A DNA stretch of 64,000 nt, taken from positions 93,009,488 to 93,073,487 of the forward strand of contig NC_082692.2 in NCBI RefSeq assembly GCF_949987515.2, written 5' to 3'. Of the stretch, positions 11,310-22,939 are shown one piece after another. Source of the DNA: Delphinus delphis (taxonomy: Eukaryota; Chordata; Mammalia; Artiodactyla; Delphinidae). Position numbers and translations under genes: made by a program. Position 1 is the first letter of the stretch, and each line of letters opens with the position of its first letter. Below the pieces are notes generated by a model, which was not told where the DNA came from, did not search any database, and worked only from the letters and a program-made list of their open reading frames with translations.

Positions 11310-11640
11310 TTGTGCTTCTGTGAAACGTAGTATTCTATGGTAATCGTTTTCCCCAGCCATTAAAAACTAGTCATGAACATGGTTTTTCATAAATGCATCA
11401 TAATTCCTTTAGCCATTCTCTTATTATTGGTTATTCTGACTGCCTTCATTGTTTTCTATGGTGAATGATGCTACCAAGAGTTATATATAACCTTTGATCC
11501 ACATCACTGTTCACTTCCTAGGATTTTTTTTCTAGAAGTGGAATTATTAGGAAACAAACATGTTTATGATTTGGGGTATATATTGCTTGATTGGCCTCTG
11601 GAAGGCTTGTATCATTTTATAATCACACCAATAGAGTATG
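11310..11640 (-). mobile_element. Old L1M 3' remnant, antisense
   Basis: ttcatcattgttttctatgg-type landmarks, ttctagaagtggaattatta and cacaccaatagagtatga in order match the reverse L1 3' region. Confidence 0.6.
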
Positions 11641-11869
11641 ATCATACATCTATAAAGCTTATTCCAGACTGAAAATCTTTCTTTCTGTTTGATTAAGAAG
11701 ACTTTGTATTTGTTTCTGGATATGCACACTCTAGCTTGGCACCTGACATGTAGTAAGGCCCATTTAGAGATTAATAAGTGATGGGAAAGCCTGTGTGAGT
11801 GCCGGATAATCCTTGTTTCATGATTCTTTGTTTCCAGGACTGTCAGCTCATTGGACATCTACTGCTCTT

Positions 11870-12253
11870 CAGTTTGTGACTTCTTTTTTTTTATTATTAG
11901 TTAATTTATGTATTTTTGGCTGTGTTGGGTCCTCGTTGCTGTTCATGGGGTTTCTCTAGTTGCGGCGAGAGAGGGCTACTCTTTGTTGTGGTGCGTGGAC
12001 TTCTCATCGCAGTAGCTTCTCTTGTTGTGGAGCACGGGCTCTAGGCGTGCAGGCTTCAGTAGTTGTGGCATGCGGGCTCAGTAGTTGTGGCTCGTGGGCT
12101 GTAGAGCACAGGCTCAGTAGTTGTGGCACACGGGCTTAGTTGCTCCACGACATGTGGGATCTTCCCGGACCAGGGCTCGAACCCGTGTCCCCTGCATTGG
12201 CAGGCTGATTCTTAACCACTGTGCCACCAGGGAAGTCCCAGTTTGTGACTTCT
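11870..12253 (-). mobile_element. Long-form cetartiodactyl tRNA SINE (CHR-1-like), antisense
   Basis: About 355 bp, with tatttttggctgtgttgggt at the tail side and ccaccagggaagtcc at the head. The body holds several repeated gtagttgtggc units. An exact duplication cagtttgtgacttct flanks it at 11870-11884 and 12239-12253. This body differs from the short cetacean SINE at 4225, so two SINE subfamilies are present. Confidence 0.93.
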
Positions 12254-12278
12254 GACCAAGTGGGTAGAAAAGTGCAGT

Positions 12279-12441
12279 GGATCAGAACGCATGCATCAGA
12301 ATCACCTGGAAGGCTTGTTAAAACACAGATTGCTGGGCCCCACTCCTAGCGATTCTGAATGAGCACATCTGGGCTGGGGCCTGGGAGCCTCTGATGAGCT
12401 CCTGGGTGATGCCTGGTCCCTGGACCACACTTGTCATAGAA
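12279..12441 (+). mobile_element. MER5A-type hAT-Charlie element
   Basis: atgcatcagaatcacctgga, ttaaaacacagattgctggg and tccctggaccacacttgtca, well-preserved MER5A. Confidence 0.88.
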
Positions 12442-12639
12442 CTAGAGTAGTGGATGTGCCCTACAGTTTGGTCTGTTCCTCCTAACCCTCTTTGGGTACC
12501 ACCTCCTCCCCACTCTCTGTGATTTAGGTGGGGCTGCCAACCAAGGGTGCCTGATCATCTCTGCAGCAGGGTGGAAATGGGTCTCAGGTTGGTCTGAGAA
12601 CCAGGGAGTGGTCGATGTGTAACCTGGACGGGGCTATTT

Positions 12640-12935
12640 AGAGTGTTTTTGGAGGGATTTAGATGGATACTAGATGAGAGAGGAAATGTCCCTTCTCTTG
12701 AGGCTACAGAGGATCAAGTGAGCCCTGAGCTTGCCTGAGAATGAAGTCAGCAAAGGGAAAGCAGAGCCAGGGAGCTGGAGGAAAACATTCTCTTCAGGAC
12801 AAACTTTGAGCCCCATATCTAGTCCTGCCATGGACTTCCTAGAAATGGGAACCAGTACACTCCTCCTTTGCTTAAGCTTGTTTGAGTTTGATTTCTGTGT
12901 TTTACAATTAGAAGAGAGTCCCGGTCCAGGACTCC
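12640..12935 (+). mobile_element. Ancient LTR-like repeat, relative of 8400-8830
   Basis: aaagcagagccagggagctg followed by tttgcttaagcttgtttgag and gatttctgtgttttacaatt, the 3' half of the same family as 8400-8830. Confidence 0.5.
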
Positions 12936-12999
12936 TATATGCTGGAATGTGGGAGGATGCTAATGTGTGGACGTAAGCACCAATGCCCTGCTCGTGGGC

Positions 13000-13475
13000 G
13001 TCTCTCTGTAAACTCACATGTAAAAGAAAACTTTTGCACTGGATGTTTGTTAAGAATGGCAAGGCAGAGTTTATTTGAGTTACTGCAACTGGGGGAGAGA
13101 GACTCCAGTATAGAAAGGAGCTAGGAATTCAGAGCCAATGAGCAGAGTGAGGGGGGTCAGTGGATGGAAAATAACTAAGAGAAAATTAATTAATAGCAAG
13201 GGTGGGAAGATTCTTGCTAAACGGACATAGTATTCTTTGCTAAAACTGGAGTCAGCTGGCCAAGGATGTGGAAGGTCAAGGTCAAGGCCTAGTTGATAAG
13301 AGGGCTCAGAGGACCCTGAGTAAAGGTTGATCAAGGAGGGAGTCCTCGTCACAGAGGAATCCTAAGTACGGTCTGCTAGCGCGGCTCCTAAGGGCGTGGG
13401 CACAGGAAGGAACCAGGACGCTGCCTGCAGGGATTCTCATAGGGTGGACCCTGTCAGCAGAGATCTCTGCAGATG
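13000..13475. repeat. Dispersed repeat copy B, related to 10725-10872
   Basis: Outer parts match the copy at 10725. The middle (about 13017-13350) contains gagtttatttgagttactgc, a pattern seen in reverse ERV LTRs. Possibly a degraded antisense LTR. Confidence 0.4.
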
Positions 13476-14007
13476 GTCAGAAGTATTGTCAGCCCAGTTT
13501 TCTGTCTCAGGTTTGCCCAAGAAGTTGCCTGCACACAGAGTAGGTTCAGCGAAGGTTTGTGGAATGACCCTCTGCTTACCTGAGGCTGAGGAAGAGGTGG
13601 CCTGAGTTCCCTTTAGGAGGGGACAAGTTTTTGATTCCACAAGAAACAAAACTGATGATGAAGAAGCTTCTGGAAGAAAGGCTCTATGAGTTTAATTGGC
13701 AGAGATTGATGGTGTGCAATTGATCTGAGTTTTTGATAGAGGAAGGGTTTGATGGGAAGAGGGCGCCATAGGTTCCTGGGAAGCAAGAACAAAGGACAGA
13801 GATAGTCAGTTATAGGTACTGAAGACAGACAGAACCACGCTGGGTCTTGAGGGGATCTCTGGAGCCAGAAACATGTTTGTTAATCAAGCGGCGTGATCTC
13901 CATTTTGTGCTGGTCTCATTCCCTCCAGATAACCACCTCTTCCTCCTCTTGGCACTTTTCTCTTAATATCCTCACCCCATGCAACATCTCACTGGTCCAT
14001 TCCTTCC
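13476..14007. other. Unique sequence
   Basis: No repeat or coding signal recognised. Confidence 0.35.
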
Positions 14008-14190
14008 TTCTGTTTGTTTATTTATCTGTTAAACAAATATTTACTGCTAGACATTTGCAAGATTAAGTGTTAGGAACCAATGGTGCTTTGAGAAGCAGAT
14101 ATAGTCCCTGTTCTCATGGGGTTGCGGTCGAGAGGGACAGAGAAACATTAATCAAATAAGCACCCAAATGCGTACTTAGAAATTCCCCAA
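14008..14190 (-). mobile_element. L2 3' remnant, reverse
   Basis: ttaaacaaatatttactgct followed by agtccctgttctcatggggt, the reverse L2 end. Confidence 0.75.
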
Positions 14191-14519
14191 GGAGCTGAGA
14201 AGCAGAGCCATGCACAGCACCCAGCTCAAGGTCTTCATTGACACAACTTTACTACTGACTGCCTGCATTAATGGGACTTACCCAGTTCAGAAAGTTGCAG
14301 CTACAGATAGCTGTGCTGTTTGAGAAAATCTGTTTATCCAAACCGAGACCTCCCAGGGAGCTCCCACTAGGGTAAATGTCTCTTTCTCAGGGCAATAAGC
14401 TTCTTAACTAGACTCGTCAAATGACATTTCAAGACTGTGTCAAAACCCTTGCCTGGCTGTGTCTGCCAATCCTAAATGATTGTTATGAACTTTGCCCATG
14501 ACCCATCAGACCTCGCATT
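14191..14519. other. Unique sequence
   Basis: Nothing recognised. Confidence 0.35.
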
Positions 14520-14702
14520 AGCTAGTAGCAACCTGTGGTATAGCGCTGGGAGCTCAGCTCGTTGCTCTGTGATGACCTAGATGGGTGGGATGTGGAAGGT
14601 CCAAGAGGGAGGGGATGTTGGTGTACATATAGCTGATTCACTTGATTGTACAGCAGAAACTAACACAACATTGTAAAACAGTTTTACTCCAATTAAAAAA
14701 AA
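14520..14702 (+). mobile_element. Young L1 3' tail, sense, 5'-truncated
   Basis: gatgacctagatgggtggga, gctgattcacttgattgtac and actaacacaacattgtaaa lead to ttttactccaattaaaaaaa. Only the 3' UTR survives. Confidence 0.88.
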
Positions 14703-14861
14703 GTGCTCACACACACACACCCCCACAAAAGAGCCGCCTTAAACCAGTTCCCCCAAGTTTCCTAAATATTCCAGCTGTGTCTCCCCACTCTGAGATGTTA
14801 CTACAGTTTTGACAAGGCTGTGCTCTCCCTTGTTGTGAGAGCAATGAACTTGAAGTTGGAA

Positions 14862-15101
14862 AGGTGATGATGGGGCTTCCCTGGTGGCGCAGTGATTGAG
14901 AGTCCGCCTCCTGATGCAGGGGACGCAGGTTCATGCCCCGGTCCGGGAAGATCCCACATGCCGCAGAGCGGCTGGGCCCGTGAGCCATGGCCACTGAGCC
15001 TGCGTGTCCGGAGCCTGTGCTCTGCAGCGGGAGAGGCCGCAACAGTGAGAGGCCCACGTACCGCAAAAAAAAAAAAAAAAAAAAAAAAATGATGATGGGG
15101 C
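14862..15101 (+). mobile_element. Cetacean tRNA-derived SINE (CHR-2-like), full length
   Basis: The element is at 14872-15089 with a 25-nt A-tail. The flanks repeat tgatgatgggg on both sides, the insertion duplication. Confidence 0.94.
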
Positions 15102-15670
15102 TCTGAAGGTGTGGACTACAATCCTAAAACACCTTAACAGCAAGGGATTGGGACCCAAACTGGAGGTTTCCTTGGAGAAGTAACGCTTGAGCTGAGTTCT
15201 AAAGGATGTACAAGAGCGAATATGGTAGAGAGAGAGAGGAGGATGAAGGAGGGCAAGGAATAGGAAAGGAAGAACATGCAAAGGCCCTGGGGCAGGAGGG
15301 AGCGTAGAGCTTCAAGGGACAAGGACAGATCAGATTAGCCAGAGCCCAGAGGGCAAGGGCCTCACAATGAGAGTTTAGGCTGGGAAAGTAGGAGGGAGCA
15401 AACCACACAGGGCCTTATCAGCTGACCAGTTTTGTGATTGTGTCCTTCATCTGGAGAGCACTGAGAAGCCATTGACAGATGTTTTTAGTTCAACTTTTAT
15501 TTTCACTAGTGCTCACCGTCTGCAATCAGCAAGGAGAATTAATTAGGAGGCCACAGTGTTTATCCTGGGTAGAAACAGCCAGAATAGCTCGCATTAGGGG
15601 ATGAGAGGGCTAGCAGAGAAATGGCGAGAAGAAAGCGGATGGATTTGGGAGGTCTGTAAAGCTGAGGGCT
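15102..15670 (-). mobile_element. L2 LINE remnant, reverse
   Basis: ttgagctgagttctaaagga, acatgcaaaggccctggggc, cacagggccttatcagctga and gagaagccattgacagatgt follow the order of the reverse L2 body. Confidence 0.6.
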
Positions 15671-17255
15671 GGAGAAATTAAGTAACTTGACCAAACTCAC
15701 ATAGTGGCTATTTAAACTTATATTAATACATTTTAATACATTAAAATATGTTTCTCAGTGGCAGCCACACGATGAGAGCTCCTGAGACACGCGGGGTACT
15801 TTATTGGACAGGCAGATTATAGATCATTTCCATCGTCACAGAAAGGCTCCCCTAGCATCCAGGTCTCTTGCAGTTCCTTGCCTAAAGCATGGACAGCTTC
15901 CCTGCTCAGTATGGAGACTCCGTGCTCAGGGCCTGAGGTCAGCAGCTCTAGGCTGGGCTTGACCCGCAGGTGCTCCCCAGGTGCTCCTAAAACAGAGCAG
16001 AGTCCAGAGCACCTTTGCTATTCCTGCCGTCTTCACTACGGGGTAGTGACTGAGGCGTCTTAGCAGCTGTGTCAAAGATGCTCATGCGAATCTCATCACA
16101 GAGCCACCGGGGCTGCATGGAGACCCAGAGGGAACGAGCACAGACCCTTCTTCATGCACAACCAGCACTCAGGGGTTTGCCCAGCTTCTGAATATATTGG
16201 CATGCAGCACACACATCTCACGGCTGGAATTGCCCATTCCTGAATTAGATAAAACATGTCAGAAGAATAATAAAGTTACTTTTGGTGAGTACATATTATC
16301 TATAATGAAATAAAATGGAATTGTAGAAACTACAACTCAATCTTCCATCTCAGAGGTTTATTAATTCAAATCCCCCTAGAATCAGTAGCAGGATCTGGGA
16401 GTGTAATAAAATGGACTCATTTTTCACACTTTTTTTTTCCTCGAGTGCTGGTGGTGTAAAAAGAACAATATTAAAAACAAACAAAAAACAAGCATTTGTT
16501 TACATTTCCCCTGCTAATTTAAGACTGATTTTTGTAACAATCCTGTTGTTTTGGAATAGCGGCTTCCATCTCACTTTAGTTTAGAGCCAAGATAGCAAAT
16601 CCATGGCATATGTCTTTGCTCCCCCATCCCTTGCAGGCATCATTAATCTATCACAGAACTCTTTCCCTATGATTTCAGACATGGCCTTAGAGTCTTTCTC
16701 TCCTCAACAGTCCTAGGAGGGGAGAGAATGGGTCACAAACCTAGTTGCTATCCTTGGGTTAGGGACGGGTATTTTATCTGAAATGGAGGAAGATAATTAT
16801 TCATTTCTCAGAATGGTGGTAGAAAATTGTTCAGAGCTGTTTACTTCTGTGAAAGAGGGGAACATTCTTGCTATTTTGGGGGTCATTAAAGAGGAATGGT
16901 TTATCCCAGTCAACCCGGCAGTGGCTAAATTGTTGTAGTAGCATCATGGAGAATAATGGGAACCCTCACCGTGATGGGGAACGTATTTCTCAGCAATTCC
17001 ATAGGCTTTTTTTTGTCCTGGAAAACTCATTTATTTAATATTTTAAAGCCAGAGTCCTACTGATGAGACCTAGGGCTGTTCCTCACCCACATTTGGCAGA
17101 AAGCATGTGGTGTCTCACATGTGGCTCTGAGTCCATTGGCTTTCTTGCAAACCACCTGCCGGGCATCCCACTCAAACAATCAAACTGACTAAGGTAGAAT
17201 GAAAGATTTCTGGAACTTGGGAGACTCATGAGTGAGTAAATAAATGAACATAGCC
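15671..17255. other. Unique sequence
   Basis: About 1.6 kb without a confident repeat or gene. A short ATTAA-rich patch lies at 15715-15750. Confidence 0.35.
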
Positions 17256-17561
17256 CAGTGTTCCCCAAAATGAGTTCCAGGGAACCATTCTCCAAGTGTT
17301 AATAGGAGTTATAGGTTAGAACAGTTTCATGGTCAACCACGTTTTGGACGTGCTGGGTTAACCAACGTGAAGTAAGCTTCTTTAACGTAGGACTTCTCAG
17401 AGCTCTTAGGTATCAGTGCATCTTGTGATTCACCAACAGGGTGACGCAACATGCAGCGTGTTCCAAACATGTCTGATCACAGGATCCTTCCTATTTTTAT
17501 TTAAATATATGAAACATCTTGTAAGACTAGTATTCCAAGAAACACATTCTGGGAAGTACCA
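17256..17561. mobile_element. Non-autonomous hAT-type DNA transposon with diverged inverted ends
   Basis: Starts cagtgttccccaaaatgagt and ends with the near-reverse acacattctgggaagtacca. Internal cttctcagagctcttaggta and acatgtctgatcacaggatc are consensus landmarks of an old MER-type element. About 305 bp. Confidence 0.65.
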
Positions 17562-17562
17562 C

Positions 17563-17712
17563 CCTGGTCCAAACTCCTCATTTTACAGATTGTGAGAAAT
17601 GAGTCCCAAAGAGGTTAGCATGCCTTTCTCAAGGTTTTGTAGGATGGTGGTTAGGCTGGGATTCAAACTTGTCTGAGGTCAGTGCTTGGGCCACTACATC
17701 ATGTCACTTCTT
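17563..17712 (-). mobile_element. MIR SINE, reverse
   Basis: cctcattttacagattgtga, cccaaagaggttagcatgcc and gctgggattcaaacttgtct are reverse MIR. Confidence 0.85.
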
Positions 17713-18949
17713 GGAGAGCTGGAAGTACCTTGTATCTCATCCTTCTACAAGAGACCCTGGGTTAATGCTGCCCCTTCCAGGCAGACTATTCGTACATAAT
17801 ATAAGGAAAGTTGGCTGAAGCAGTCTCTGAAACATGCTACCGGGACCATCAGGTTCATGGTTTGTCACCAGCAGAGGCTCCATTGGGGGGGGGGGTCTTT
17901 GTTAACCTTGTTCATGTAATTATGAAAATTGAGTGCCATTATTTTTGTTCCTAAATAGCACTGCACAGTCTCATCAATTGATCCAAAGCCTTTTTGTGGA
18001 GTCTGGCTATTCTACTTGTTGGCAACAATGAGTGGCTTCAATTGTGAGTCCCATGAAGGTACAGAGGCGATTTGGGACACCCTCTTGGGCCTCATTATAT
18101 CATGGCAGGTGCTTAATTAAACTGTACGTTAACGTCATGGGAGCCCCTCAGAAAAATCCCTTACCTAGGCCTTGAGACCCCTGAACTATGTAATGATGTC
18201 TTCATTTCATACGTGATCGATGGAATTGATGAACCGTAGCTACTTTCTAACAGTCTTTTGTTGGGGTCTCCTAAGCTTTCTGTGTCTTTTCCCAGAGATA
18301 GGCTGCATATCTATCTGCACAAAATAAGAGAATTCTTAATGTTTGCAAGCCCTCTACTGAGCACGCCTCGGTTTAAAAATCACACTTGCTCGTTAGGCCT
18401 CCGCTTTGGCGTGTTCCCATACATGTTAGGGAGAAGCTTGTGCTTTATATCCCAAGAAAGGCCCAGGAGAGTAGAGATTGGATAGCACCACAGCCTCACC
18501 GTTTCTTCCCAGGGAAAAACACTACAAGCCATCAGATTACCCTTCTCCCTGGAGCCCAATTGTACCTGGAAGATTTTCTGTCCCGCCTCATTGCTGCATG
18601 GGCTCTGCATGCCCTGGGGACCAGTGATATTCAGACTATCAAGGAAACCAGACTTTCCCAGAGGAGCAGGGAAAATCTGGATGTAGCTTAGCAGGGCTTC
18701 TGGCGGCAACGATGAGAGAGGAAAGCCATTTTGCCACTTGGTGACTCTTGATGTCCCACAGTTTCCGTCTTGCTGTGGTCAGATGGGCTTGAAGTGCTGT
18801 TTAGACCAGAGGGAAGCAGCCCGGGTCTGGCAGTGTCAGGACGGTGCTCTTGGCCTGGCTTACAGCACTCTGTTCTGCAGACTTCGATAGAGTTTGTTGG
18901 CTCTCACCAGGTTCATAGGTCACCTGGCCTTCTGCTCTCCTGTTCTAGG
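17713..18949. other. Unique sequence
   Basis: No repeat recognised apart from an 11-base G run at 17885-17895. Open frames near 18380-18700 occur on both strands and lack domains. Confidence 0.35.
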
Positions 18950-19345
18950 CGCTATGACTGTGTACGAGTTGCTGTAACACGTAGTGATTTATGCCCATCG
19001 ATCCTGTGGGTCAGGAAAGCAGACAAGGTATAGTTCCTCCTAGGTGGTACATTGGTGTTCCAGGATGTCAGGGTCTCCGTTGGGAAGACTCAGAGTTTGG
19101 TGGTCACGCAACTGCAGGGGGCTGGTCTCTCCCAGAGGCTCATTCCTGCACATTTGTGGTATCTGGATGAGGATGATTCAGGTTCTGGACCTGGCGTGGC
19201 TTCCTGACAGCGTAGCAGCTTCGGGGTCGTTAGACCTGAGGCTGAAGCTGCCTCACCTGCTGTGACCCAGCCTCCAACTCCATCAGCAGCAACTCTGTTC
19301 TACTCTATTGGTTGAAGCACCTGCAATCCTGCCTCGTTTCCAGGC
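18950..19345 (-). mobile_element. Possible ancient MaLR-type LTR, reverse
   Basis: gactgtgtacgagttgctgt at the left and ctctcccagaggctcattcc inside resemble reverse MLT1-like LTRs. The match is weak. Confidence 0.3.
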
Positions 19346-20147
19346 TGGAGAGTCACAGTGCGGGCCATCTTTGGCAAATGCAATTCTTCACCTCTCTTAG
19401 GAGTCCGACGGGAAGGGGCCAGGCTAAAGAAGGGGTGACAGCTTCCAATGTATGAACTGGAGAAGTGCCCATGTTACCCACTGGTGCTCGGAATGTCCTG
19501 GAGTCCCCTTCCTTCTGTAACAGGGAGATCTCCACAGGGAGTCATGAATCTTAAGCCAATTAGCGCACTAGCTAGCACGTAACAGTTTTTCCTAAGTGCC
19601 GACTCATGGGAGGCAGTTGTTAGCCTTTATATACTTTAGAAAAAGATGCCCTCTGGATATTTGGAGGGGCAAGCAGAGCCCCTTTTGCAGTGTACTTACC
19701 GCACAACCGCATGTAGCAGTCCTCGTAACTACTACTGATGTAATTGGTTTTACCATTAAAAAAGCAGTCAAAGCTTTTAGCAGTCTCCATGCCTCCCGGT
19801 TGCCTTCCCCAGTGTCCATTCCTAGCTGCCCTTTTCACTGGACCCACGTTCCTCCCCTTCCCAAAGCTCTCCCCTTTCCCTGAGACATGGCTCTCTCTGT
19901 AGCAGTTCACCCACTTGGTGAGGAGAGGGCAACTTGGCAGGAATGCTGATGGCTTAATGGAATGAAATATGTGTTTTACATACTTCTGAACAATTTTTAG
20001 ATTTTTAACTTCAAATGTAATAGCTATGTCTTCTAAAAATTCAAGGTGACAGTATAGAAAGGTAAAAAAATAGTAACTCAGCACTCTCTTTACTTGTGGG
20101 GATTTCCAGCAATATAGTAGACCTCTGTGGAAGTAGGGTAGAGGGTA
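19346..20147. other. Unique sequence
   Basis: No repeat or coding signal recognised. Confidence 0.35.
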
Positions 20148-20210
20148 TGTGTGGGTATGTGTGTGAGAGAGAGAGAGATTGAGAGAGAGAGACAGAGAGA
20201 TGTGAAGAAT
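20148..20210. repeat. GT then GA microsatellite
   Basis: Irregular GT units pass into (GA)n interrupted by single substitutions. Confidence 0.85.
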
Positions 20211-20215
20211 TGCCA

Positions 20216-20357
20216 AGTAAAATATAGGACCCTCAGTTAAATTAGAATTCCAGATGAATAATGAATTTCTTTTTCATATATCGCAAATATGTTAATCTAA
20301 AATTTTAATTTAACTGGCATCTTGTATTTTATTTGTTAAATCTAACAACCCTATTTC
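20216..20357. mobile_element. Palindromic MITE-like DNA transposon
   Basis: Arms 20234-20258 and 20292-20316 are inverted relative to each other with about 20 of 25 positions matching (cagttaaatta core). The right flank carries gcatcttgtattttatttgt, a landmark of a known palindromic placental element whose name I am not sure of. Confidence 0.6.
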
Positions 20358-20382
20358 TGTGACGTGCGAGTGGGGAGTATAT

Positions 20383-20515
20383 GCTGTGTGTGTGTACATG
20401 GTGTGTGTGTGTACATGGTGTGTGTGTGTGTACCTGGGGTGTGTGTACATGGGTGTGTGTATGTACACGGTGCGTGTGTGTATTATATGTGTGGGGTGTG
20501 CGTTTGGGTGGGGGA
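20383..20515. repeat. GT-rich minisatellite-like array
   Basis: Repeated units of about 18-20 bp built as tgtgtgtgtacatgg with variation, going from near-perfect to irregular at the right. Open frames in it give Cys/Val repeats with no meaning. Confidence 0.85.
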
Positions 20516-20776
20516 TTGGGAGGGTTGGTCAGAAGAGAGAGGAGATATAGGAAACCTGAAGGTGGTTTTGTAAAGTCCCCACATCAGCCTTGTAACGTAC
20601 AGATTTTTGTTTTCGTACTTTTAATACTGTGTTGTAACCTACTGGTTTACGTGTCCAGATCCCCCCGGACAGAGAGAGTCAAGAGCTGAGTCTTGTTTGT
20701 CTGTAGTCCCTGCACGTGGCATAGAGCACACATTTAGGAGCATACACGTAGATCTGGGTGCTCTCAGACGTTAGAA

Positions 20777-21125
20777 CAGTTAGTATCTTTTGGGGCTGCT
20801 ATCACAGCTGGGTGGCATATAAACAATGGAAACTTATTTCTCACAGTCCTGGAGGAAGTCCAAGATCAAGGTGTCAGCATGGTTGGGTTCCGGTGGGAGC
20901 CCTCTTACTGGTTCATAGGTGGTGCCTTCTCACTGTGTCCTCACATGGTGGAAGAGGTGAGGGAGCTCTCTGTGGTCTCTTTTATAAGGGCACTAATTTC
21001 ATTCATGAGGGCTCAACCCTCGTGTCCTAACCAATGCCCAAAGACCCCCCCATCTAATACCATCACCTTGGGGGTTAGGATTTCAACATGAATTTTGGTA
21101 GGTTACAGACATTCAGACGACAGCA
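20777..21125 (-). mobile_element. MaLR (MST/MLT1-type) solo LTR, reverse
   Basis: Starts near ttagtatcttttggggctgc and ends near ttcagacgacagca. Internal aagtccaagatcaaggtgtc, tcactgtgtcctcacatggt and ataccatcaccttgggggtt follow reverse MaLR LTR order. Confidence 0.8.
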
Positions 21126-21234
21126 GTCTGGGATTTAATTCTGGTGCATTGCTGTCACTGAATATCAGCCGTGAAGCCACCCACTGCTGGCTTTGAATAT
21201 CTCGTCTTCAGTATGTGGCAGAGGAGCTTTGTTT

Positions 21235-21335
21235 CCCAATGTTGGGCCATCAGAGTCACCTGGAAAGTTTGTTTAAAACACAGGTTTGTGGACTCCACCC
21301 CTCCAAGAGGTGCAGGAAGCCTTGAGTGAGAGGGA
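21235..21335 (+). mobile_element. MER5A-type fragment
   Basis: ccatcagagtcacctggaaa followed by gtttaaaacacaggtttgtg, the 5' half of MER5A. Confidence 0.65.
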
Positions 21336-21431
21336 ATGACGTATAGGAATTGAAGGAACAATAAGTGTTCATGTTTAATTATCTCCTCTTATAAAAGGAA
21401 AAAAATAACACAATCAGACCTATGAGCTATT

Positions 21432-21479
21432 CTATGAATGAATGAATGTGTGTGTGTATGCAAATCACACACACACACA
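21432..21479. repeat. Microsatellite: GAAT, GT and CA blocks in inverted arrangement
   Basis: (GAAT)3 then a GT block, an 8-bp ATGCAAAT spacer and a CA block. The GT and CA blocks are reverse complements and can pair as a hairpin. Confidence 0.85.
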
Positions 21480-21954
21480 GGCAACACAGGGTGAAAAGTG
21501 AACCTTGGTTCATTGATATTTCATAAAGATTTTTCTGAATCCATGTTGGTGCTACCGCTAGTGCATCACTTGCCTTGAGCAAATGTGAAGTCATAAAGGT
21601 CAGCCTGCAGTGAGCTGGGCTCAAAAATGTCTGTAAGGAAAATTGAGGGAAACAAAGAGTTTATTTTCCAGTAGTAAAGCCCAACTAGGCTTTTCAGAGC
21701 AAAGATGTAGCTTCAATCCGATAAAAGTACCTCTGTACTGACTTTAGACATAGAGGGCTTCCGCTGATGGAATGAGCTCTTCTAAAAGTAATACTAAAAA
21801 TTTACAAAGAAAGAAGCCATGAGGTGGGAGAAAAGTAGCATTTGATTCTTTGAGTTCAAAGTTCATGAGGTTAAAAATTCTTTTAGATTTTTCTTTAGTG
21901 TTCTCTCCAAAAAGACCAATTCAAAAACAACAGGCTTACTCAAAAGAGGTTACT
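21480..21954. other. Unique sequence
   Basis: Nothing recognised. Confidence 0.35.
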
Positions 21955-22085
21955 CAAAAAAAAAAAAAAAAAAAAATCAACTCTGTGAATACAGTAAAAA
22001 CCATTGAATCATATACTTTAAATGGATGAATTGTGTGGTACGTGAATTAAATACTGATAAAGCTTTTATAAATAAATTTTTTAAA
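21955..22085 (+). mobile_element. Old L1M 3' end, sense
   Basis: After an A run at 21957-21976 comes aaaaaccattgaatcatata then gaattgtgtggtacgtgaat, the terminal part of an old L1 3' UTR. Confidence 0.6.
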
Positions 22086-22214
22086 ATCAGGAGAACCAAA
22101 TTCCATAAGCACTAAGCTCTCTGTAAGAATCAGGTCATTTTCACTGGAAATTAACAGTCTGATGATAAATCTTCCGGCAGTTTATCTTCTAAGTATGACC
22201 TTGTTGAAGGATTA

Positions 22215-22428
22215 GGGCTTCCCTGGTGGCGCAGTGGTTGAGAGTCCGCCTGCCGATGCAGGGGATGCGGGTTCGTGCCCCGGTCTGGGAAGATCCCACA
22301 TGCCGCGGAGCGGCTGGACCCGTGAGCCATGGCCGCTGAGCCTGCGCGTCCGGAGCCTGTGCTCCGCAACGGGAGAGGCCACAACAGTGAGAGGCCCGCG
22401 TAACGCAAAAAAAAAAAAAAAAAAAAAA
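22215..22428 (+). mobile_element. Cetacean tRNA-derived SINE (CHR-2-like), full length
   Basis: Head gggcttccctggtggcgcag and an A-tail at 22407-22428. No convincing duplication. It forms an inverted pair with the SINE at 22910-23129. Confidence 0.94.
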
Positions 22429-22900
22429 TTGATGTAAATGGTAAAATTTTTAAAAATGCTATGAGAGGGATGGTACTCTTGAAAATACTGAGAGTAGAGT
22501 TTTAGAAAACATTAATGGCAAAGAGATGTCAAATTATTCATTATCATTTTTCTTTTGTTTCTCCACTTAATTTATTACCTGCTGTCTGCTTGGGCGTAGT
22601 GGAGGGGGGAAGGGTAGCTAGGCGTGAGAAATACTGACTAGTGGGCTGCTGCTAATTTTTCATAAGTCTCATTTACTGAAATCTGTAAGTTGAACATGGG
22701 TGCTCTTTGAAATGCCCTGGTCCCTCAGAGGTCAATCAATTTCTTAATCATGTAACAACAGCGGAAGCCACTGAAAAAGAGACACGGGCTACAGAGAACT
22801 ACATGTGCTCCCTTTCACAGGGTACAAAATATGGAATTCGATGTCTTCTTCGCAAACCTCATCTAATAACACTGCACATCGGAGGGCCTTGGGGGAGGGA
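22429..22900. other. Unique spacer between inverted SINEs
   Basis: No repeat recognised. Confidence 0.4.
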
Positions 22901-22903
22901 AAT

Positions 22904-22939
<36 letters not shown>

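Noticed and set aside
19620..20216. 198-residue minus-strand frame
   Set aside because: Starts in the GA/GT microsatellite (Ser/Leu/Thr-His repeats) and continues through unique DNA without domain or codon bias.
20383..20515. Regularly spaced repeat suggestive of a CRISPR-like array
   Set aside because: Units are GT-dominated, with no unique spacers. It is a simple-sequence minisatellite in a mammalian genome.
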